From: Bacillota bacterium
GTDB taxonomy: Bacteria; Bacillota; Clostridia; Christensenellales; Aristaeellaceae
Assembly: GCA_023416585.1 (NCBI GenBank)
Contig: JAEZHM010000154.1
Span: 1 to 64,000, forward strand
DNA: 64,000 nt
Reading direction: 5' to 3'
In this document: piece after piece, positions 33,438 through 43,900 of the stretch
Numbering within the stretch: position 1 is the stretch's first letter
Layout: the number at the start of each line of letters is the position of its first letter
Position numbers and translations under genes: made by a program
The notes under the pieces: generated by a model
What the model was told of the DNA's origin: nothing
The model's input: only the letters and a program-made list of their open reading frames with translations
Database searches by the model: none

Positions 33438-33917
33438 ATGAAAAAGGTAGCTGTAATCATGGGAAGCGACAGCGATTTGCCGGTGTTAAAGGATGCATTT
33501 GATAAGCTGAAGGGGTTGGGCATCCCCTATGAAGCCCATGTGTATTCCGCCCACCGCACCCCTTTGGAGGCCGCTGCCTTTGCCAGGGGTGCCCGGGAGA
33601 ATGGCTTTGGCGTGATCATCGCCGCAGCCGGGAAGGCCGCCCATCTGGCCGGGGCGCTGGCTGCACAGACTACGCTGCCAGTGATCGGCATCCCCATCAA
33701 ATCGTCTCTGGATGGGCTGGACGCGCTTTTATCCACCGTACAGATGCCAACGGGCATTCCGGTAGCCACTGTGGCCATCGATGGGGCGGGTAACGCGGCG
33801 CTATTGGCGGCGCAGATCCTGGCCGTGAGCGAGGAAGGGCTTGCATTGCGCCTGAGCAGCATGCGTGACGCAATGCGCCAAGCCGCATTGGAAAAAGACA
33901 AGAATTTGAACGTGTGA
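33438..33917 (+). CDS. purE: N5-CAIR mutase / AIR carboxylase PurE
   Basis: A 159-residue PurE with GSDSDLPVLKDAF at the N-terminus, the catalytic SAHRTPLEA segment, and AAAGKAAHLAGALAAQTTLPVIGIP. The active site loop reads AGKAAHLAG, where many PurE have AHLPG. No purK accompanies it in the operon, so it either uses CO2 directly (class II-like) or PurK is elsewhere. The start at 33438 follows GAGGAGG. It is the first gene of the operon. Confidence 0.95.
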   Translation: MKKVAVIMGSDSDLPVLKDAFDKLKGLGIPYEAHVYSAHRTPLEAAAFARGARENGFGVIIAAAGKAAHLAGALAAQTTLPVIGIPIKSSLDGLDALLSTVQMPTGIPVATVAIDGAGNAALLAAQILAVSEEGLALRLSSMRDAMRQAALEKDKNLNV

Positions 33918-33933
33918 TAAGGAGGAGCTTGCA

Positions 33934-34644
33934 ATGATGAAGCTTGAACAGGTATACGAGGGCAAGGCCAAAAAGGTATTCCGCACCGATGATCCCGAGA
34001 TTTATATGGTGGATTACAAAGATGACGCCACAGCCTTCAACGGATTGAAAAAAGGCTCCATCTCCGGCAAGGGCGTTATTAACAACAGGGTAACGAATCA
34101 TCTGATGAAGCTGTTGGAGAAAGAGGGCATTCCCACTCACTTTGTGGCCGAGATTTCCCCAAGGGAAACGCTGGTGAAGAAAGTGACCATCGTACCTCTG
34201 GAAGTGATCGTACGCAATATTGCCGCTGGATCCTTGTCCAAGCGCCTTGGGCTGCCGGAAGGCACGAAGCTTGGAAGGACCGTGCTGGAATACTGCTATA
34301 AGGACGACGCGCTGGGCGATCCCATGGTAAATGATTATCACATTGCCGCCATGGGATGGGCCACTGAGGATGAGGTGGCGCTGATTGCTTTCTACGCATT
34401 GAAGATTAACGACATCCTTTCCGCCTATTTGAAGGATCTGAACATTGAATTAATCGACTTCAAGCTGGAGTTTGGCAAGACCTCCGAGGGGAAAATCGTG
34501 CTGGCGGATGAGATTTCGCCGGACACCTGCCGCTTCTGGGACAGCCGCACCCATGAAAAGCTGGACAAGGACCGATTCCGCCGGGATCTGGGTGGCGTGG
34601 AAGACGCATACCAGGAGATTTTGAAGCGCCTTCTGGGGGAATAA
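33934..34644 (+). CDS. purC: SAICAR synthetase
   Basis: A 236-residue ATP-dependent ligase joining CAIR and aspartate. It begins YEGKAKKVFRTDDPEIYMVDYKDDATAFNG, the family signature, and has VPLEVIVRNIAAGSLSKRLG and LADEISPDTCRFWD. The stop directly abuts the purF start (0 nt). AAGGAGGAG precedes the start, and ATG 33937 is an equally good alternative. Confidence 0.97.
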   Translation: MMKLEQVYEGKAKKVFRTDDPEIYMVDYKDDATAFNGLKKGSISGKGVINNRVTNHLMKLLEKEGIPTHFVAEISPRETLVKKVTIVPLEVIVRNIAAGSLSKRLGLPEGTKLGRTVLEYCYKDDALGDPMVNDYHIAAMGWATEDEVALIAFYALKINDILSAYLKDLNIELIDFKLEFGKTSEGKIVLADEISPDTCRFWDSRTHEKLDKDRFRRDLGGVEDAYQEILKRLLGE

Positions 34645-36087
34645 ATGATTAAGTTTGCTTTGGACGGCAAAGTGCATGAGGAATGCGGTGTTTTCGGCAT
34701 ATGGCGCAAGGATAAAGCTGGCGTAGTGGCTCCCGTCTACCATGGGCTGTATGCCTTGCAGCACCGCGGCCAGGAAAGCTGCGGCATTGCTGTGAACAAT
34801 AACGGCGTCATCACTTGCCATAAGGATGTTGGGCTGGTGAACGAGGTGTTCACCGAGGATGTGCTGCGAGGGATGAAGGATGGCCATGCTGCGGTGGGCC
34901 ACTGCCGATATGCCACCACCGGCAGCCACAACAGGGGTAATGCCCAGCCGCTGCTGATCAACCATTTGAAGGGCGGCATGGCCGTTTGCCACAACGGCAA
35001 CCTTACAAACGCTTCAGAACTGCGGGAGCAGCTGGAGGAGCGAGGCGCGATCTTTCATACCACCTCCGATACAGAAGTGATTGCCTACACCATCACCCAG
35101 GAGCGGCTGAACGCCCCCTCCATTGAGGAGGCGGTGGCAAGGGCCATGGTGCATATTACCGGCGCTTTTTCCATTGTGCTCATGAGCCCCCAAAAGGTGA
35201 TTGCAGCCAGGGATCCCATGGGCTTCAGGCCGCTTTGCATAGGCAAAATCGGCGACGGCTGTTATGTTTTCGCCAGTGAAACCTGTGCTTTGGATGCCGT
35301 CGGCGCGGAGTATGTGCGGGATGTGCTCCCAGGCGAGATCGTGGTGGCGGGAGAACAGGGCCTTTACAGCATCCTCCCTAAAGAAAAAGGCAAACGTAGT
35401 TTGTGCGTATTCGAGTTTATCTATTTTTCGCGCCCCGATTCTGTGATCGAAGGGGCCAGCGTACATGTGGCCCGCCTTCGGGCCGGGGCATTTCTGGCGC
35501 TGGAGCATCCCGTGCAGGCGGATGTGGTGGTAGGCGTTCCGGATTCTGGCATCGACGCAGCCATCGGCTATTCCAGGCAAAGCGGAATTCCTTATGGGCT
35601 GGGCTTTATCAAAAACAAGTACATTGGCCGTACCTTCATCCAGCCTGAACAAACGCAAAGGCAAAATGCCGTCAATATCAAGCTGAATGTGATCACCTCC
35701 ACTGTAAAGGGCAAGCGAGTTGTTTTGGTGGATGATTCGGTGGTCCGGGGCACGACCAGCGCCAGGATTGTAAAGCTGCTCAGGGACGCCGGAGCTACGG
35801 AAGTGCATCTTCGCCTGTCCGCACCGCCGTTTAAGCACCCCTGCTATTTTGGCACCGATATAGATTCCACGGATAATCTGCTTGCTCACAACCATACGGT
35901 GGATGAGATGCGGGAGATCATTGGCGTGGACAGCCTTGGCTTTTTGAATACCGCCTTTTTGGACAAGCTGGCAGACCACGATTGCGGGGGGTTCTGCACC
36001 GCATGCTTCACGGGAGAATATCCCGTGCCTCCGCCTCAAAGCACCAGAAAATCCAGGTTTGAGACGCCCATTACCGATAACGAGTAA
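34645..36087 (+). CDS. purF: Amidophosphoribosyltransferase
   Basis: A 480-residue PurF, the first committed enzyme (PRPP plus glutamine to phosphoribosylamine). A 13-residue propeptide precedes catalytic Cys14 (HEECGVFGIW). The Ntn glutaminase domain has LQHRGQESCGIAV and GHCRYATTGSHNRGNAQP. The PRPP loop is VVLVDDSVVRGTTSARI. The C-terminal CGGFCTAC and other cysteines indicate the Bacillus-type form with a 4Fe-4S cluster. Confidence 0.97.
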   Translation: MIKFALDGKVHEECGVFGIWRKDKAGVVAPVYHGLYALQHRGQESCGIAVNNNGVITCHKDVGLVNEVFTEDVLRGMKDGHAAVGHCRYATTGSHNRGNAQPLLINHLKGGMAVCHNGNLTNASELREQLEERGAIFHTTSDTEVIAYTITQERLNAPSIEEAVARAMVHITGAFSIVLMSPQKVIAARDPMGFRPLCIGKIGDGCYVFASETCALDAVGAEYVRDVLPGEIVVAGEQGLYSILPKEKGKRSLCVFEFIYFSRPDSVIEGASVHVARLRAGAFLALEHPVQADVVVGVPDSGIDAAIGYSRQSGIPYGLGFIKNKYIGRTFIQPEQTQRQNAVNIKLNVITSTVKGKRVVLVDDSVVRGTTSARIVKLLRDAGATEVHLRLSAPPFKHPCYFGTDIDSTDNLLAHNHTVDEMREIIGVDSLGFLNTAFLDKLADHDCGGFCTACFTGEYPVPPPQSTRKSRFETPITDNE

Positions 36088-36097
36088 GGAGATGCCT

Positions 36098-37132
36098 ATG
36101 AAAAGCGAGAGCGAAAGCTACAAAGCGGCGGGGGTTGACATCACCGCAGGGTATAAGGCTGTGGAGCTCATGAAAAGCCACGTGGCCCGCACCTTGGTCC
36201 CGGGCGTTTTAAGTGGCATCGGCGGGTTTGGCGGGCTGTTTGAGCTGGATACGGAAGGCATGCGCCGGCCCGTGCTTGTATCCGGCACCGATGGTGTGGG
36301 AACAAAGCTGAAAATTGCCTTTTTGATGGACAAGCATGACACCGTGGGCATCGACTGCGTGGCCATGTGCGTGAACGATGTCATCTGCTCTGGGGCAAAG
36401 CCCCTCTTCTTTTTGGATTATGTGGCTGTGGGCAAAAACCTGCCGGAAAGGGTAGCCGCAATCGTATCCGGCGTGGCGGAAGGCTGCGTGCAGGCCGGAT
36501 GTGCACTTATCGGCGGAGAAACTGCGGAAATGCCCGGCTTTTATCCGTCGGATGAATATGATCTGGCCGGGTTTTCCGTTGGCGTTGTGGACAAGGACAA
36601 GATCATCGACAACGAAAAGACAAAGCCTGGCGATATCCTGATCGCTTTGCCATCCTCCGGCGTGCATTCCAACGGCTTTTCTCTGGTGCGCAAGGTTTTC
36701 AATATGGAAAGCGATATACTGCACAGGTATCAGACAGAACTGCAAAAATCCCTTGGCGAGGAACTCTTAACGCCTACGAAAATATACGTGAAGCCTGTTT
36801 TGGCACTGCTCAAGGAGATCGATGTGCTGGGTATTTCCCACATTACCGGCGGTGGGTTCTACGAGAATATGCCAAGAGCGCTGCCCAAGGGGCTTTGCGC
36901 CCGCATTGAAAAGGCGGCCGTCAAAACGCCTCAAATTTTCCACCTGATTGCAAAGGCGGGGAACATTCCGGATAAGGACATGTTCAATACCTTCAATATG
37001 GGTATTGGCATGTGCCTTACCGTGCCTAGAAACCATGCGGACAAAGCCTTGGATATTCTCAAAACTGCGGGGGAGAATGCGTACGTCGTAGGCGAGATAG
37101 TGCTAGGAGAGGATGGCGTGCAGCTATGGTAA
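36098..37132 (+). CDS. purM: AIR synthetase (FGAM cyclo-ligase)
   Basis: A 344-residue PurM of the PurM/PurL ATPase fold. It has YKAAGVDITAGYKAVELM, VSGTDGVGTKLKIA, CVAMCVNDVICSGAKPLFFLDY and LIGGETAEMPGFY. The start at 36098 is set by AAGGAGA just before it; a longer frame overlaps the purF end. It overlaps purN by 7 nt, so the two are coupled. Confidence 0.97.
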   Translation: MKSESESYKAAGVDITAGYKAVELMKSHVARTLVPGVLSGIGGFGGLFELDTEGMRRPVLVSGTDGVGTKLKIAFLMDKHDTVGIDCVAMCVNDVICSGAKPLFFLDYVAVGKNLPERVAAIVSGVAEGCVQAGCALIGGETAEMPGFYPSDEYDLAGFSVGVVDKDKIIDNEKTKPGDILIALPSSGVHSNGFSLVRKVFNMESDILHRYQTELQKSLGEELLTPTKIYVKPVLALLKEIDVLGISHITGGGFYENMPRALPKGLCARIEKAAVKTPQIFHLIAKAGNIPDKDMFNTFNMGIGMCLTVPRNHADKALDILKTAGENAYVVGEIVLGEDGVQLW

Positions 37133-37749
37133 AGCTGGCGGTGCTGGTGTCCGGAAGCGGTACCAACCTGCAAGCCATCATTGATGCCAAGGAAGCGGGT
37201 AAGATTCCCAGCGGAGAGATCGCATTGGTGCTATCGAGCCGGGGGGATGCTTTTGCTTTGGAACGTGCCCGGCTGGCAGGCATTCCCGCGCTGGTGGCGA
37301 AAAAGGTAAAGGATGTGCCGCTTAAAGCCTACGGCGAACTGCTACTGGACATCCTTCGGGAAAACCGCATTGACTTTGTTGTTCTGGCAGGTTTTATCAC
37401 CATTCTGCCGGAAAATGTAATCAAGGCCTATGAAAAACGCATCATCAACGTGCATCCCAGCCTCATCCCATCCTTTTGCGGGGCCGGTTTTTATGGATTG
37501 AAGGTTCACGAGGCGGCTCTTGATTATGGGGTAAAAGTAACCGGGGCCACCGTGCATTATGTAAATGAGATCCCCGATGGAGGGGAAATCATTGCTCAGA
37601 AAGCAGTGGACATCCTGCCAGATGATACGCCGGAAACGCTGCAAAAGCGGGTCATGGTAGAGGCGGAATGGCAGCTATTGCCCAAGGCGGTGGAGGACTG
37701 CTGCCGGAAAATTTCAATATTGGGGAGGGGTTGCAGTGAAGCCGGTTGA
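37126..37749 (+). CDS. purN: Phosphoribosylglycinamide formyltransferase
   Basis: A 207-residue folate-dependent GAR transformylase. The N-terminus VLVSGSGTNLQAIIDA binds the substrate phosphate. The catalytic block INVHPSLIPSFCGAGFYG contains the Asn and His, and the Asp lies in VNEIPDGGEII. It uses 10-formyl-THF, so the FolC encoded near 11905 supports the same pathway. It overlaps purM and the next gene by a few bases. Confidence 0.95.
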   Translation: MVKLAVLVSGSGTNLQAIIDAKEAGKIPSGEIALVLSSRGDAFALERARLAGIPALVAKKVKDVPLKAYGELLLDILRENRIDFVVLAGFITILPENVIKAYEKRIINVHPSLIPSFCGAGFYGLKVHEAALDYGVKVTGATVHYVNEIPDGGEIIAQKAVDILPDDTPETLQKRVMVEAEWQLLPKAVEDCCRKISILGRGCSEAG

Positions 37750-38449
37750 CCTGTTTGATACCCTTTCAGGAAATGCGTACCCGGGCCGGGGAATTATGCT
37801 GGGCCGGATAAAAGAGTATGCCGTGCTGGCTTATTTCATTATGGGCCGCAGTGAGAACAGCCGCAACCGCGTGTTTGTGACATGGGAGGGCGGCATCCGC
37901 ACCGAGGCATTCGATTCTGACAAGCTTACAGATCCTTCCTTGATCATTTACGCTCCCGTCCGCGTCATGGGGGAACAGACCGTTGTCACCAACGGGGACC
38001 AAACAGATACTGTAATGGATTATTTGATGGCCGGCAAAACATTTGAGGAAGCTTTGCGCACCCGCACCTTTGAGCCGGACGCGCCAAATTTCACACCTCG
38101 CATCAGCGGCTTGATATCAGTAAAGAATGGAAAATGCGCTTACCGGCTTTCGATCATTAAAAGCAGGAATGGGAATCCGGATGCCACACAGCGGTTATTT
38201 TTTGAATATCCGGAGCCTGCTTTAAACGAGGGGCATCTGATACATACCTACAGGCATGACGGGAACCCCATTCCTTCCTTTGAAGGAGAGCCGGTATGCG
38301 TTAAGCTTCCGGATATGGACATGGAAACCTTTGCACAAAAATTATGGGAAAGCCTGAATAACGATAATAAGGTCTCGCTGTTTGTACGGTACATATACCT
38401 TATGGATGGCACAACCAAAACGCATATCATCAATAAAAACAAGAAGTAA
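37736..38449 (+). CDS. purO: PurO-type IMP cyclohydrolase
   Basis: A 237-residue protein of the IMP cyclohydrolase family first described in archaea (PurO). The N-terminus has NAYPGRGIMLGRIKEYAVLA with IMGRSENSRNRVFVTW, the motifs I associate with this Ntn-hydrolase-like fold. It would close FAICAR to IMP, the job of the N-terminal MGS-like domain of PurH in most bacteria. It directly precedes a stand-alone formyltransferase, so together they replace the bifunctional PurH. It overlaps purN by 14 nt. Confidence 0.88.
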   Translation: MKPVDLFDTLSGNAYPGRGIMLGRIKEYAVLAYFIMGRSENSRNRVFVTWEGGIRTEAFDSDKLTDPSLIIYAPVRVMGEQTVVTNGDQTDTVMDYLMAGKTFEEALRTRTFEPDAPNFTPRISGLISVKNGKCAYRLSIIKSRNGNPDATQRLFFEYPEPALNEGHLIHTYRHDGNPIPSFEGEPVCVKLPDMDMETFAQKLWESLNNDNKVSLFVRYIYLMDGTTKTHIINKNKK

Positions 38450-38461
38450 GCGAGGCGAAAG

Positions 38462-39640
38462 ATGATGGCCAAAGAATTGGCGCTGAAATACGGCTGCAAT
38501 CCCAATCAAAAGCCCGCCCGCATTTTTATGGGGGCAGGGGAATTGCCCATTCATGTTCTGAATGGCAGGCCGGGCTATATCAATTTGCTGGATGCGCTCA
38601 ACGGATGGCAGCTTGTTAGAGAATTAAGAATGGCAACCGGTCTGCCTGCTGCAACGTCCTTCAAGCATGTGAGCCCTGCCGGGGCGGCGGTGGGGCTTCC
38701 CCTTACCGATACGCTGCGGCAGATCTATTTTGTGGGCAATAAGGCGCTATCACCTTTGGCTTGCGCTTACGCCAGAGCCAGGGGGGCCGACCGGATGTCT
38801 TCCTTCGGCGATTTCATTGCCCTTTCGGATGTGTGCGATGTGGAAACGGCGCTGCTCATCAAGCCGGAAGTGTCCGACGGCATCATCGCGCCGGGCTATG
38901 TGCCTGAAGCTTTGGAGATTTTGAAGGCAAAGCGTCAGGGGAATTACAACGTTGTTCAAATTGACCCCGATTATAAGCCCGATCCCATTGAACGGAAAGA
39001 TGTATTCGGCATCACATTTGAGCAAGGCCGGAACGAACTGAAAATGGATGAATCGCTGCTTCAAGACATCGTCACGAAAAACAAGGACATCCCGCAGGAT
39101 AAAAAACGGGATCTGCTGATTTCCCTGATCACTCTCAAGTATACCCAGTCGAATTCCGTCTGCTATGTGTTGGATGGGCAGGTAATAGGCGTTGGTGCAG
39201 GCCAGCAATCCCGTATCCATTGCACCCGCCTGGCAGGCAATAAGGTGGACAACTGGTGGCTGCGGCAGCATCCAAAGGTGCTGGCGCTGCCTTTTGCCTT
39301 GGCGCTCGGCCGACCTGACCGGGACAATACCATTGATTTGTACATTTCCGACGATTGCGGCGACGTGCTTGGGGATAGCAACTGGCAGCAATATTTCTCC
39401 GTGCGTCCGGAACCGCTTACCCCTGCGGAACGCCGTGTGTGGCTGGATAAGCTGACTGGCGTATCCCTTGGGAGCGATGCCTTCTTCCCCTTTGGAGATA
39501 ATATCCAAAGGGCACACCGCAGCGGTGTGCAGTATGTTGCCCAGCCTGGCGGTTCCGTGAGGGATGACCAGGTGATTGCCACTTGCGATACGTACGGCAT
39601 GGCCATGTGCTTTACGGGCATCCGCCTGTTCCACCACTAA
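38462..39640 (+). CDS. Stand-alone AICAR formyltransferase
   Basis: A 392-residue protein with only the AICAR transformylase domain of PurH (sometimes called PurV). It begins LKYGCNPNQKPARIF, a PurH C-domain motif, and has TSFKHVSPAGAAVG with the catalytic Lys-His, ALSPLACAYARARGADRMSS, FGDFIALS, and VGAGQQSRIHCTRLAGNK near the C-terminus. The IMP cyclohydrolase domain is missing and is supplied by the PurO-type gene just upstream. It lies 14 bp before purD. Confidence 0.93.
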   Translation: MMAKELALKYGCNPNQKPARIFMGAGELPIHVLNGRPGYINLLDALNGWQLVRELRMATGLPAATSFKHVSPAGAAVGLPLTDTLRQIYFVGNKALSPLACAYARARGADRMSSFGDFIALSDVCDVETALLIKPEVSDGIIAPGYVPEALEILKAKRQGNYNVVQIDPDYKPDPIERKDVFGITFEQGRNELKMDESLLQDIVTKNKDIPQDKKRDLLISLITLKYTQSNSVCYVLDGQVIGVGAGQQSRIHCTRLAGNKVDNWWLRQHPKVLALPFALALGRPDRDNTIDLYISDDCGDVLGDSNWQQYFSVRPEPLTPAERRVWLDKLTGVSLGSDAFFPFGDNIQRAHRSGVQYVAQPGGSVRDDQVIATCDTYGMAMCFTGIRLFHH

Positions 39641-39654
39641 TGGGAGGGAACGCC

Positions 39655-40935
39655 ATGAAACTGTTGCTGGTGGGCGGCGGCGGCCGGGAGCACGCTATTT
39701 TGCAAAAGCTGAAGGAGAACCCTGATGTAAAGGAAGTTTATGTTCTTCCGGGCAACGGCGGCATGGAGGGGGAGGCAAATTGCGTGCCCATCAAGGCTGT
39801 CGATGTGAGGACCATAGTGGCCTTTGCAAAGGAAAGGGCTATCGATTTTGCGGTGGTGGCCCCGGATGATCCCCTGTGCCTTGGATTGGTGGACCTATTG
39901 CGGGAATCCGGCATTCCCGCCTTCGGTCCGGACAGGAAGGCCGCCCTCATTGAGGGGAGCAAGGTGTTCAGCAAGAACCTCATGAAAAAGTATGGCATCC
40001 CTACCGCTGCCTACGAAACGTTTGCTGATGCCCAGGAAGCGCTGGATTACTTGCATCACTGCAAATATCCAATTGTCATAAAGGCCGACGGTTTGGCACT
40101 TGGTAAGGGAGTACTCATTTGCGAAAACATAGAGGAGTCTGAGGACGCCATCCATAGCATCATGGAGGAAAAAATCTTCGGCGCGTCGGGCAGCCAAGTG
40201 GTAGTGGAAGAATTCCTTTCAGGTCCCGAAGTATCCGTGTTGTGCTTTACCGATGGGAAAACCATAAAGCCCATGGTATCCTCCATGGATCACAAACGGG
40301 CGCTGGATTTTGACCGGGGGCTCAATACGGGCGGAATGGGTGCCGTGGCCCCCAACCCATACTATTCAGAGGAAATGGCTTCACGGTGCATGCGGGAAAT
40401 CTTCCTGCCGACCATTGATGCAATGAATCAGGAAGGCCGCCCCTTCCGCGGCTGCCTGTACTTTGGCTTGATGCTGACAGTAGATGGGCCCAAGGTGATC
40501 GAATACAACTGCCGTTTCGGCGACCCGGAAACACAGGTGGTGCTGCCCATCCTTACAAGCGATCTTTTAACCATTATGAAATCCACGGTGGATGGGACGC
40601 TGGATCAAACAGACGTTTCTTTTTCCTCCGGCGTGTCCTGCTGCGTGGTTTTATCCAGCGGCGGCTATCCCAAGGCTTATGAGACAGACAAGGAGATCAA
40701 AGGGCTGGACGTACCAAGGGAGCCTAATGTATATCACTTCCATGCGGGCACAAAGCGGCTGGAGAATGGCAAAACCGTTACCTCCGGCGGGCGTGTTCTG
40801 GGCGTCACTGCAACGGCGGACACGCTTTATGAGGCCGTTTCGAAGGCGTACCGCGCATGCGAAGCCATTTCTTTTGAAAACATGCATATGCGCAGTGATA
40901 TCGGGCAGCGTGCCCTGAACGAATCAAAACGGTAA
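39655..40935 (+). CDS. purD: Phosphoribosylamine-glycine ligase
   Basis: A 426-residue ATP-grasp GAR synthetase. The N-terminus LLLVGGGGREHAILQKL is diagnostic, followed by FGPDRKAALIEGSKVFSKNLM, IVIKADGLALGKGV and the RFGDPETQVVLPIL metal-binding block. Start 39655 follows GGGAGGG and discards an in-frame 24-residue extension. It is 13 nt upstream of purL. Confidence 0.96.
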   Translation: MKLLLVGGGGREHAILQKLKENPDVKEVYVLPGNGGMEGEANCVPIKAVDVRTIVAFAKERAIDFAVVAPDDPLCLGLVDLLRESGIPAFGPDRKAALIEGSKVFSKNLMKKYGIPTAAYETFADAQEALDYLHHCKYPIVIKADGLALGKGVLICENIEESEDAIHSIMEEKIFGASGSQVVVEEFLSGPEVSVLCFTDGKTIKPMVSSMDHKRALDFDRGLNTGGMGAVAPNPYYSEEMASRCMREIFLPTIDAMNQEGRPFRGCLYFGLMLTVDGPKVIEYNCRFGDPETQVVLPILTSDLLTIMKSTVDGTLDQTDVSFSSGVSCCVVLSSGGYPKAYETDKEIKGLDVPREPNVYHFHAGTKRLENGKTVTSGGRVLGVTATADTLYEAVSKAYRACEAISFENMHMRSDIGQRALNESKR

Positions 40936-40948
40936 AGGGGGAACCCAA

Positions 40949-43900
40949 ATGCCTGTTTTTCGATTGTATGTGGAAAAAAAAGCGCCGTATGCTGTGGAGG
41001 CTGCGCATCTTCTGAGCGAAATCCATGGCTTGATGGATATAAAAAGCGTGACTTCTTTGCGGCTGCTTAACCGCTATGATGTAGAGGGTATTGACAGAGC
41101 GCTCTTTGAAACATGCATGCCTATCGTGTTTTTCGAGCCTCAGCTGGACAACGCCTATGATGCATTTTCTTTTCCAGGGGGGACGGTTTTTGCTGTGGAA
41201 TCATTGCCCGGGCAGTTTGACCAGCGGGCAGATTCCTGTGCCGAGTGCATCCAGCTTATATCCCAGGGTGAGAGGCCCGCGGTGCGCACCGCCAAGGTAT
41301 ATATTCTGGGCGGGAATCCTTCGGAGGAAGATATAAGGCAGATCAAAAAATATGTCATCAATCCCGTGGAAAGCCGGGAAGCGTCTCTGGAACTTCGTGA
41401 CACGCTGAAGATGGACTACCCTGAACCGGAGGATATCGAGGTGCTGCACGGCTTCCGCAAGCTGGACAGGGATGCCGTGGGGGAATTCGTGCGCAAATAC
41501 GGCCTGGCCATGGATGCGGATGATCTGCTGTTTTGCCAGGACTATTTTCTTTCGGAAAACCGGGATCCCACCCTTACGGAAGTCCGAATGATCGACACCT
41601 ACTGGTCCGACCACTGCCGCCATACCACCTTTTTAACCGTTCTGGATGAGGTGAACATTGAAAAGAAGCGTGTGGAGAAGGCGTTTTTGCGGTATCTTAC
41701 GCTTAGGGAAACAGTTCATGCTGGCAACGACAAACCCATCACATTAATGGATATTGCCACCATCGGGGCCAAGTACCTGAAAAAGCAGGGTAAGCTGCCG
41801 AATCTGGATATATCAGAGGAAATCAACGCCTGTTCCATTGAAATAACCGTGGATGTGGACGGCAAACCGGAACCCTGGCTTTTGATGTTCAAGAATGAAA
41901 CCCATAACCATCCCACGGAGATTGAGCCTTTTGGCGGTGCGGCCACCTGCATCGGCGGGGCTATTCGTGACCCCCTTTCCGGCCGTACTTACGTCTATCA
42001 GGCTATGCGGGTCACCGGCGCAGCGGACCCGCTGGTCCCGCTTGATCAAACGCTGCCGGGCAAGTTGCCCCAGCGCAAGCTCACAACTACCGCCGCGGCG
42101 GGCTACAGCTCCTACGGGAACCAGATCGGTCTGGCGACGGGGTTTGTGGACGAAATTTATCATCCTGGCTATGTGGCTAAGCGCATGGAAATCGGCGCGG
42201 TGTTGGGCGCAGCCCCAAAGGCCAATGTACGCAGGGAAACGCCAGCCCCCGGGGATGCCGTGGTACTGCTAGGCGGTCGCACGGGCCGGGACGGCTGCGG
42301 TGGGGCTACAGGCTCCTCCAAATCCCATAAGCTGACCAGCATTGAAACCTGCGGGGCTGAGGTGCAAAAGGGCAATGCCCCTACGGAAAGAAAACTGCAA
42401 CGGTTGTTCCGCAATCCAGAAGTCACGCGCCTGATCAAGCGCTGCAATGATTTTGGGGCGGGCGGAGTATCGGTGGCCATCGGTGAACTGGCAGACGGGC
42501 TAACTATTGATCTTGAAGCCGTACCCAAAAAGTACGAGGGCCTGAGCGGTACGGAGCTGGCTATTTCCGAAAGTCAGGAGCGCATGGCCGTGGTGCTTTC
42601 CCCACAGGATGTGCAAACGTTTCTTTATGAGGCCCGGAAGGAAAATATCGAAGCCACTGTTGTGGCCCAGGTGAAGGAACAAAAGCGCCTGACCATGACC
42701 TGGCGGGGTAAAACCATTGTGGATGTAAGCCGGGAATTTTTGAACTCCAATGGCGCATCAAAACACGCATCGGCCTTGATCAGGCAGGAGAAAACCGACG
42801 GGAAAAACATGAAGGCCGGCACGCTGAAGGAAATGCTGACTGCTTTGATGTCCGATTTGAACGTGTGCGGCAAAAAGGGCTTGGTGGAGCGGTTCGATTC
42901 CACCATCGGTGCGGGAAGTGTGGTTATGCCCTTTGGCGGAAAGCGCCAGTTGACGCCTGTTCAGGCCATGGCTGCCAAGCTGCCGGTGGAAGCAGGGAAC
43001 ACTTCGGTCTGTTCCGGTATGGCTTATGGCTTTAACCCATATCTTGCGGAACAAAACCCCTATGAGGGGGCGTACCTGGCTGTGGCGGAAAGCATTGCTA
43101 AGCTTACTGCGGCGGGCTTTTCCCGCAAGGATGTATACCTTACATTCCAGGAATATTTCGAGCGTCTGGGCTTAAACCCAACGCGCTGGGGCAAGCCCCT
43201 GTCGGCGCTTCTTGGCGCGCTGGATGCGCAGCTGGATTTCGGCATTGCCGCCATTGGGGGCAAGGACAGCATGTCCGGCTCCTTCGAAAACCTGGATGTG
43301 CCGCCTACACTGGTATCCTTCGCCGTAGCTCCGGGTAGGGTGGAAAATGTATCCACCCCCGAATTTAAGCAGCCGGGTCACAAGGTGGCTTTGTTTTCCG
43401 CTGATCCACTTGCCGATCCAAACGGCTTCCTGCAAACGTTGGATATGGTGGAGGCGCTGCTCAAAGAGAAGAAAGCCTGCTCCGCCTGGGCTGTCGGCTT
43501 TGGCGGAATAGCCGAGGGAATTGTAAAAATGGCTTTGGGCAACCAAATTGGCTTTGCCTTGAGTGATACCTTTGCTGGCGATCTGTTTGCCTTAAGGTAC
43601 GGCAGCTTCCTTGTGGAGCTTGTGGAAGATATGAACATAGGGGAAACCTTGGGCCATACGACGGAAGCTTACACCTTTTTAGCATATGGCGAAACAGTTG
43701 AGCTTGCGACAGTGCAGGAAGCATGGGAAAGCAAGCTGGAAAGTGTTTTTCCCTACCGCAGCAAAGGAACGGTTGACAAGCCGGATATTTTCACCTATGC
43801 TGTGGACAGGCATGTTTCCCCAAAGATTGGTTGTGCCCGCCCCAGGGCGTTTATCCCTGTGTTCCCCGGTACCAACTGCGAAGTTGACACGGTTAGGGCA

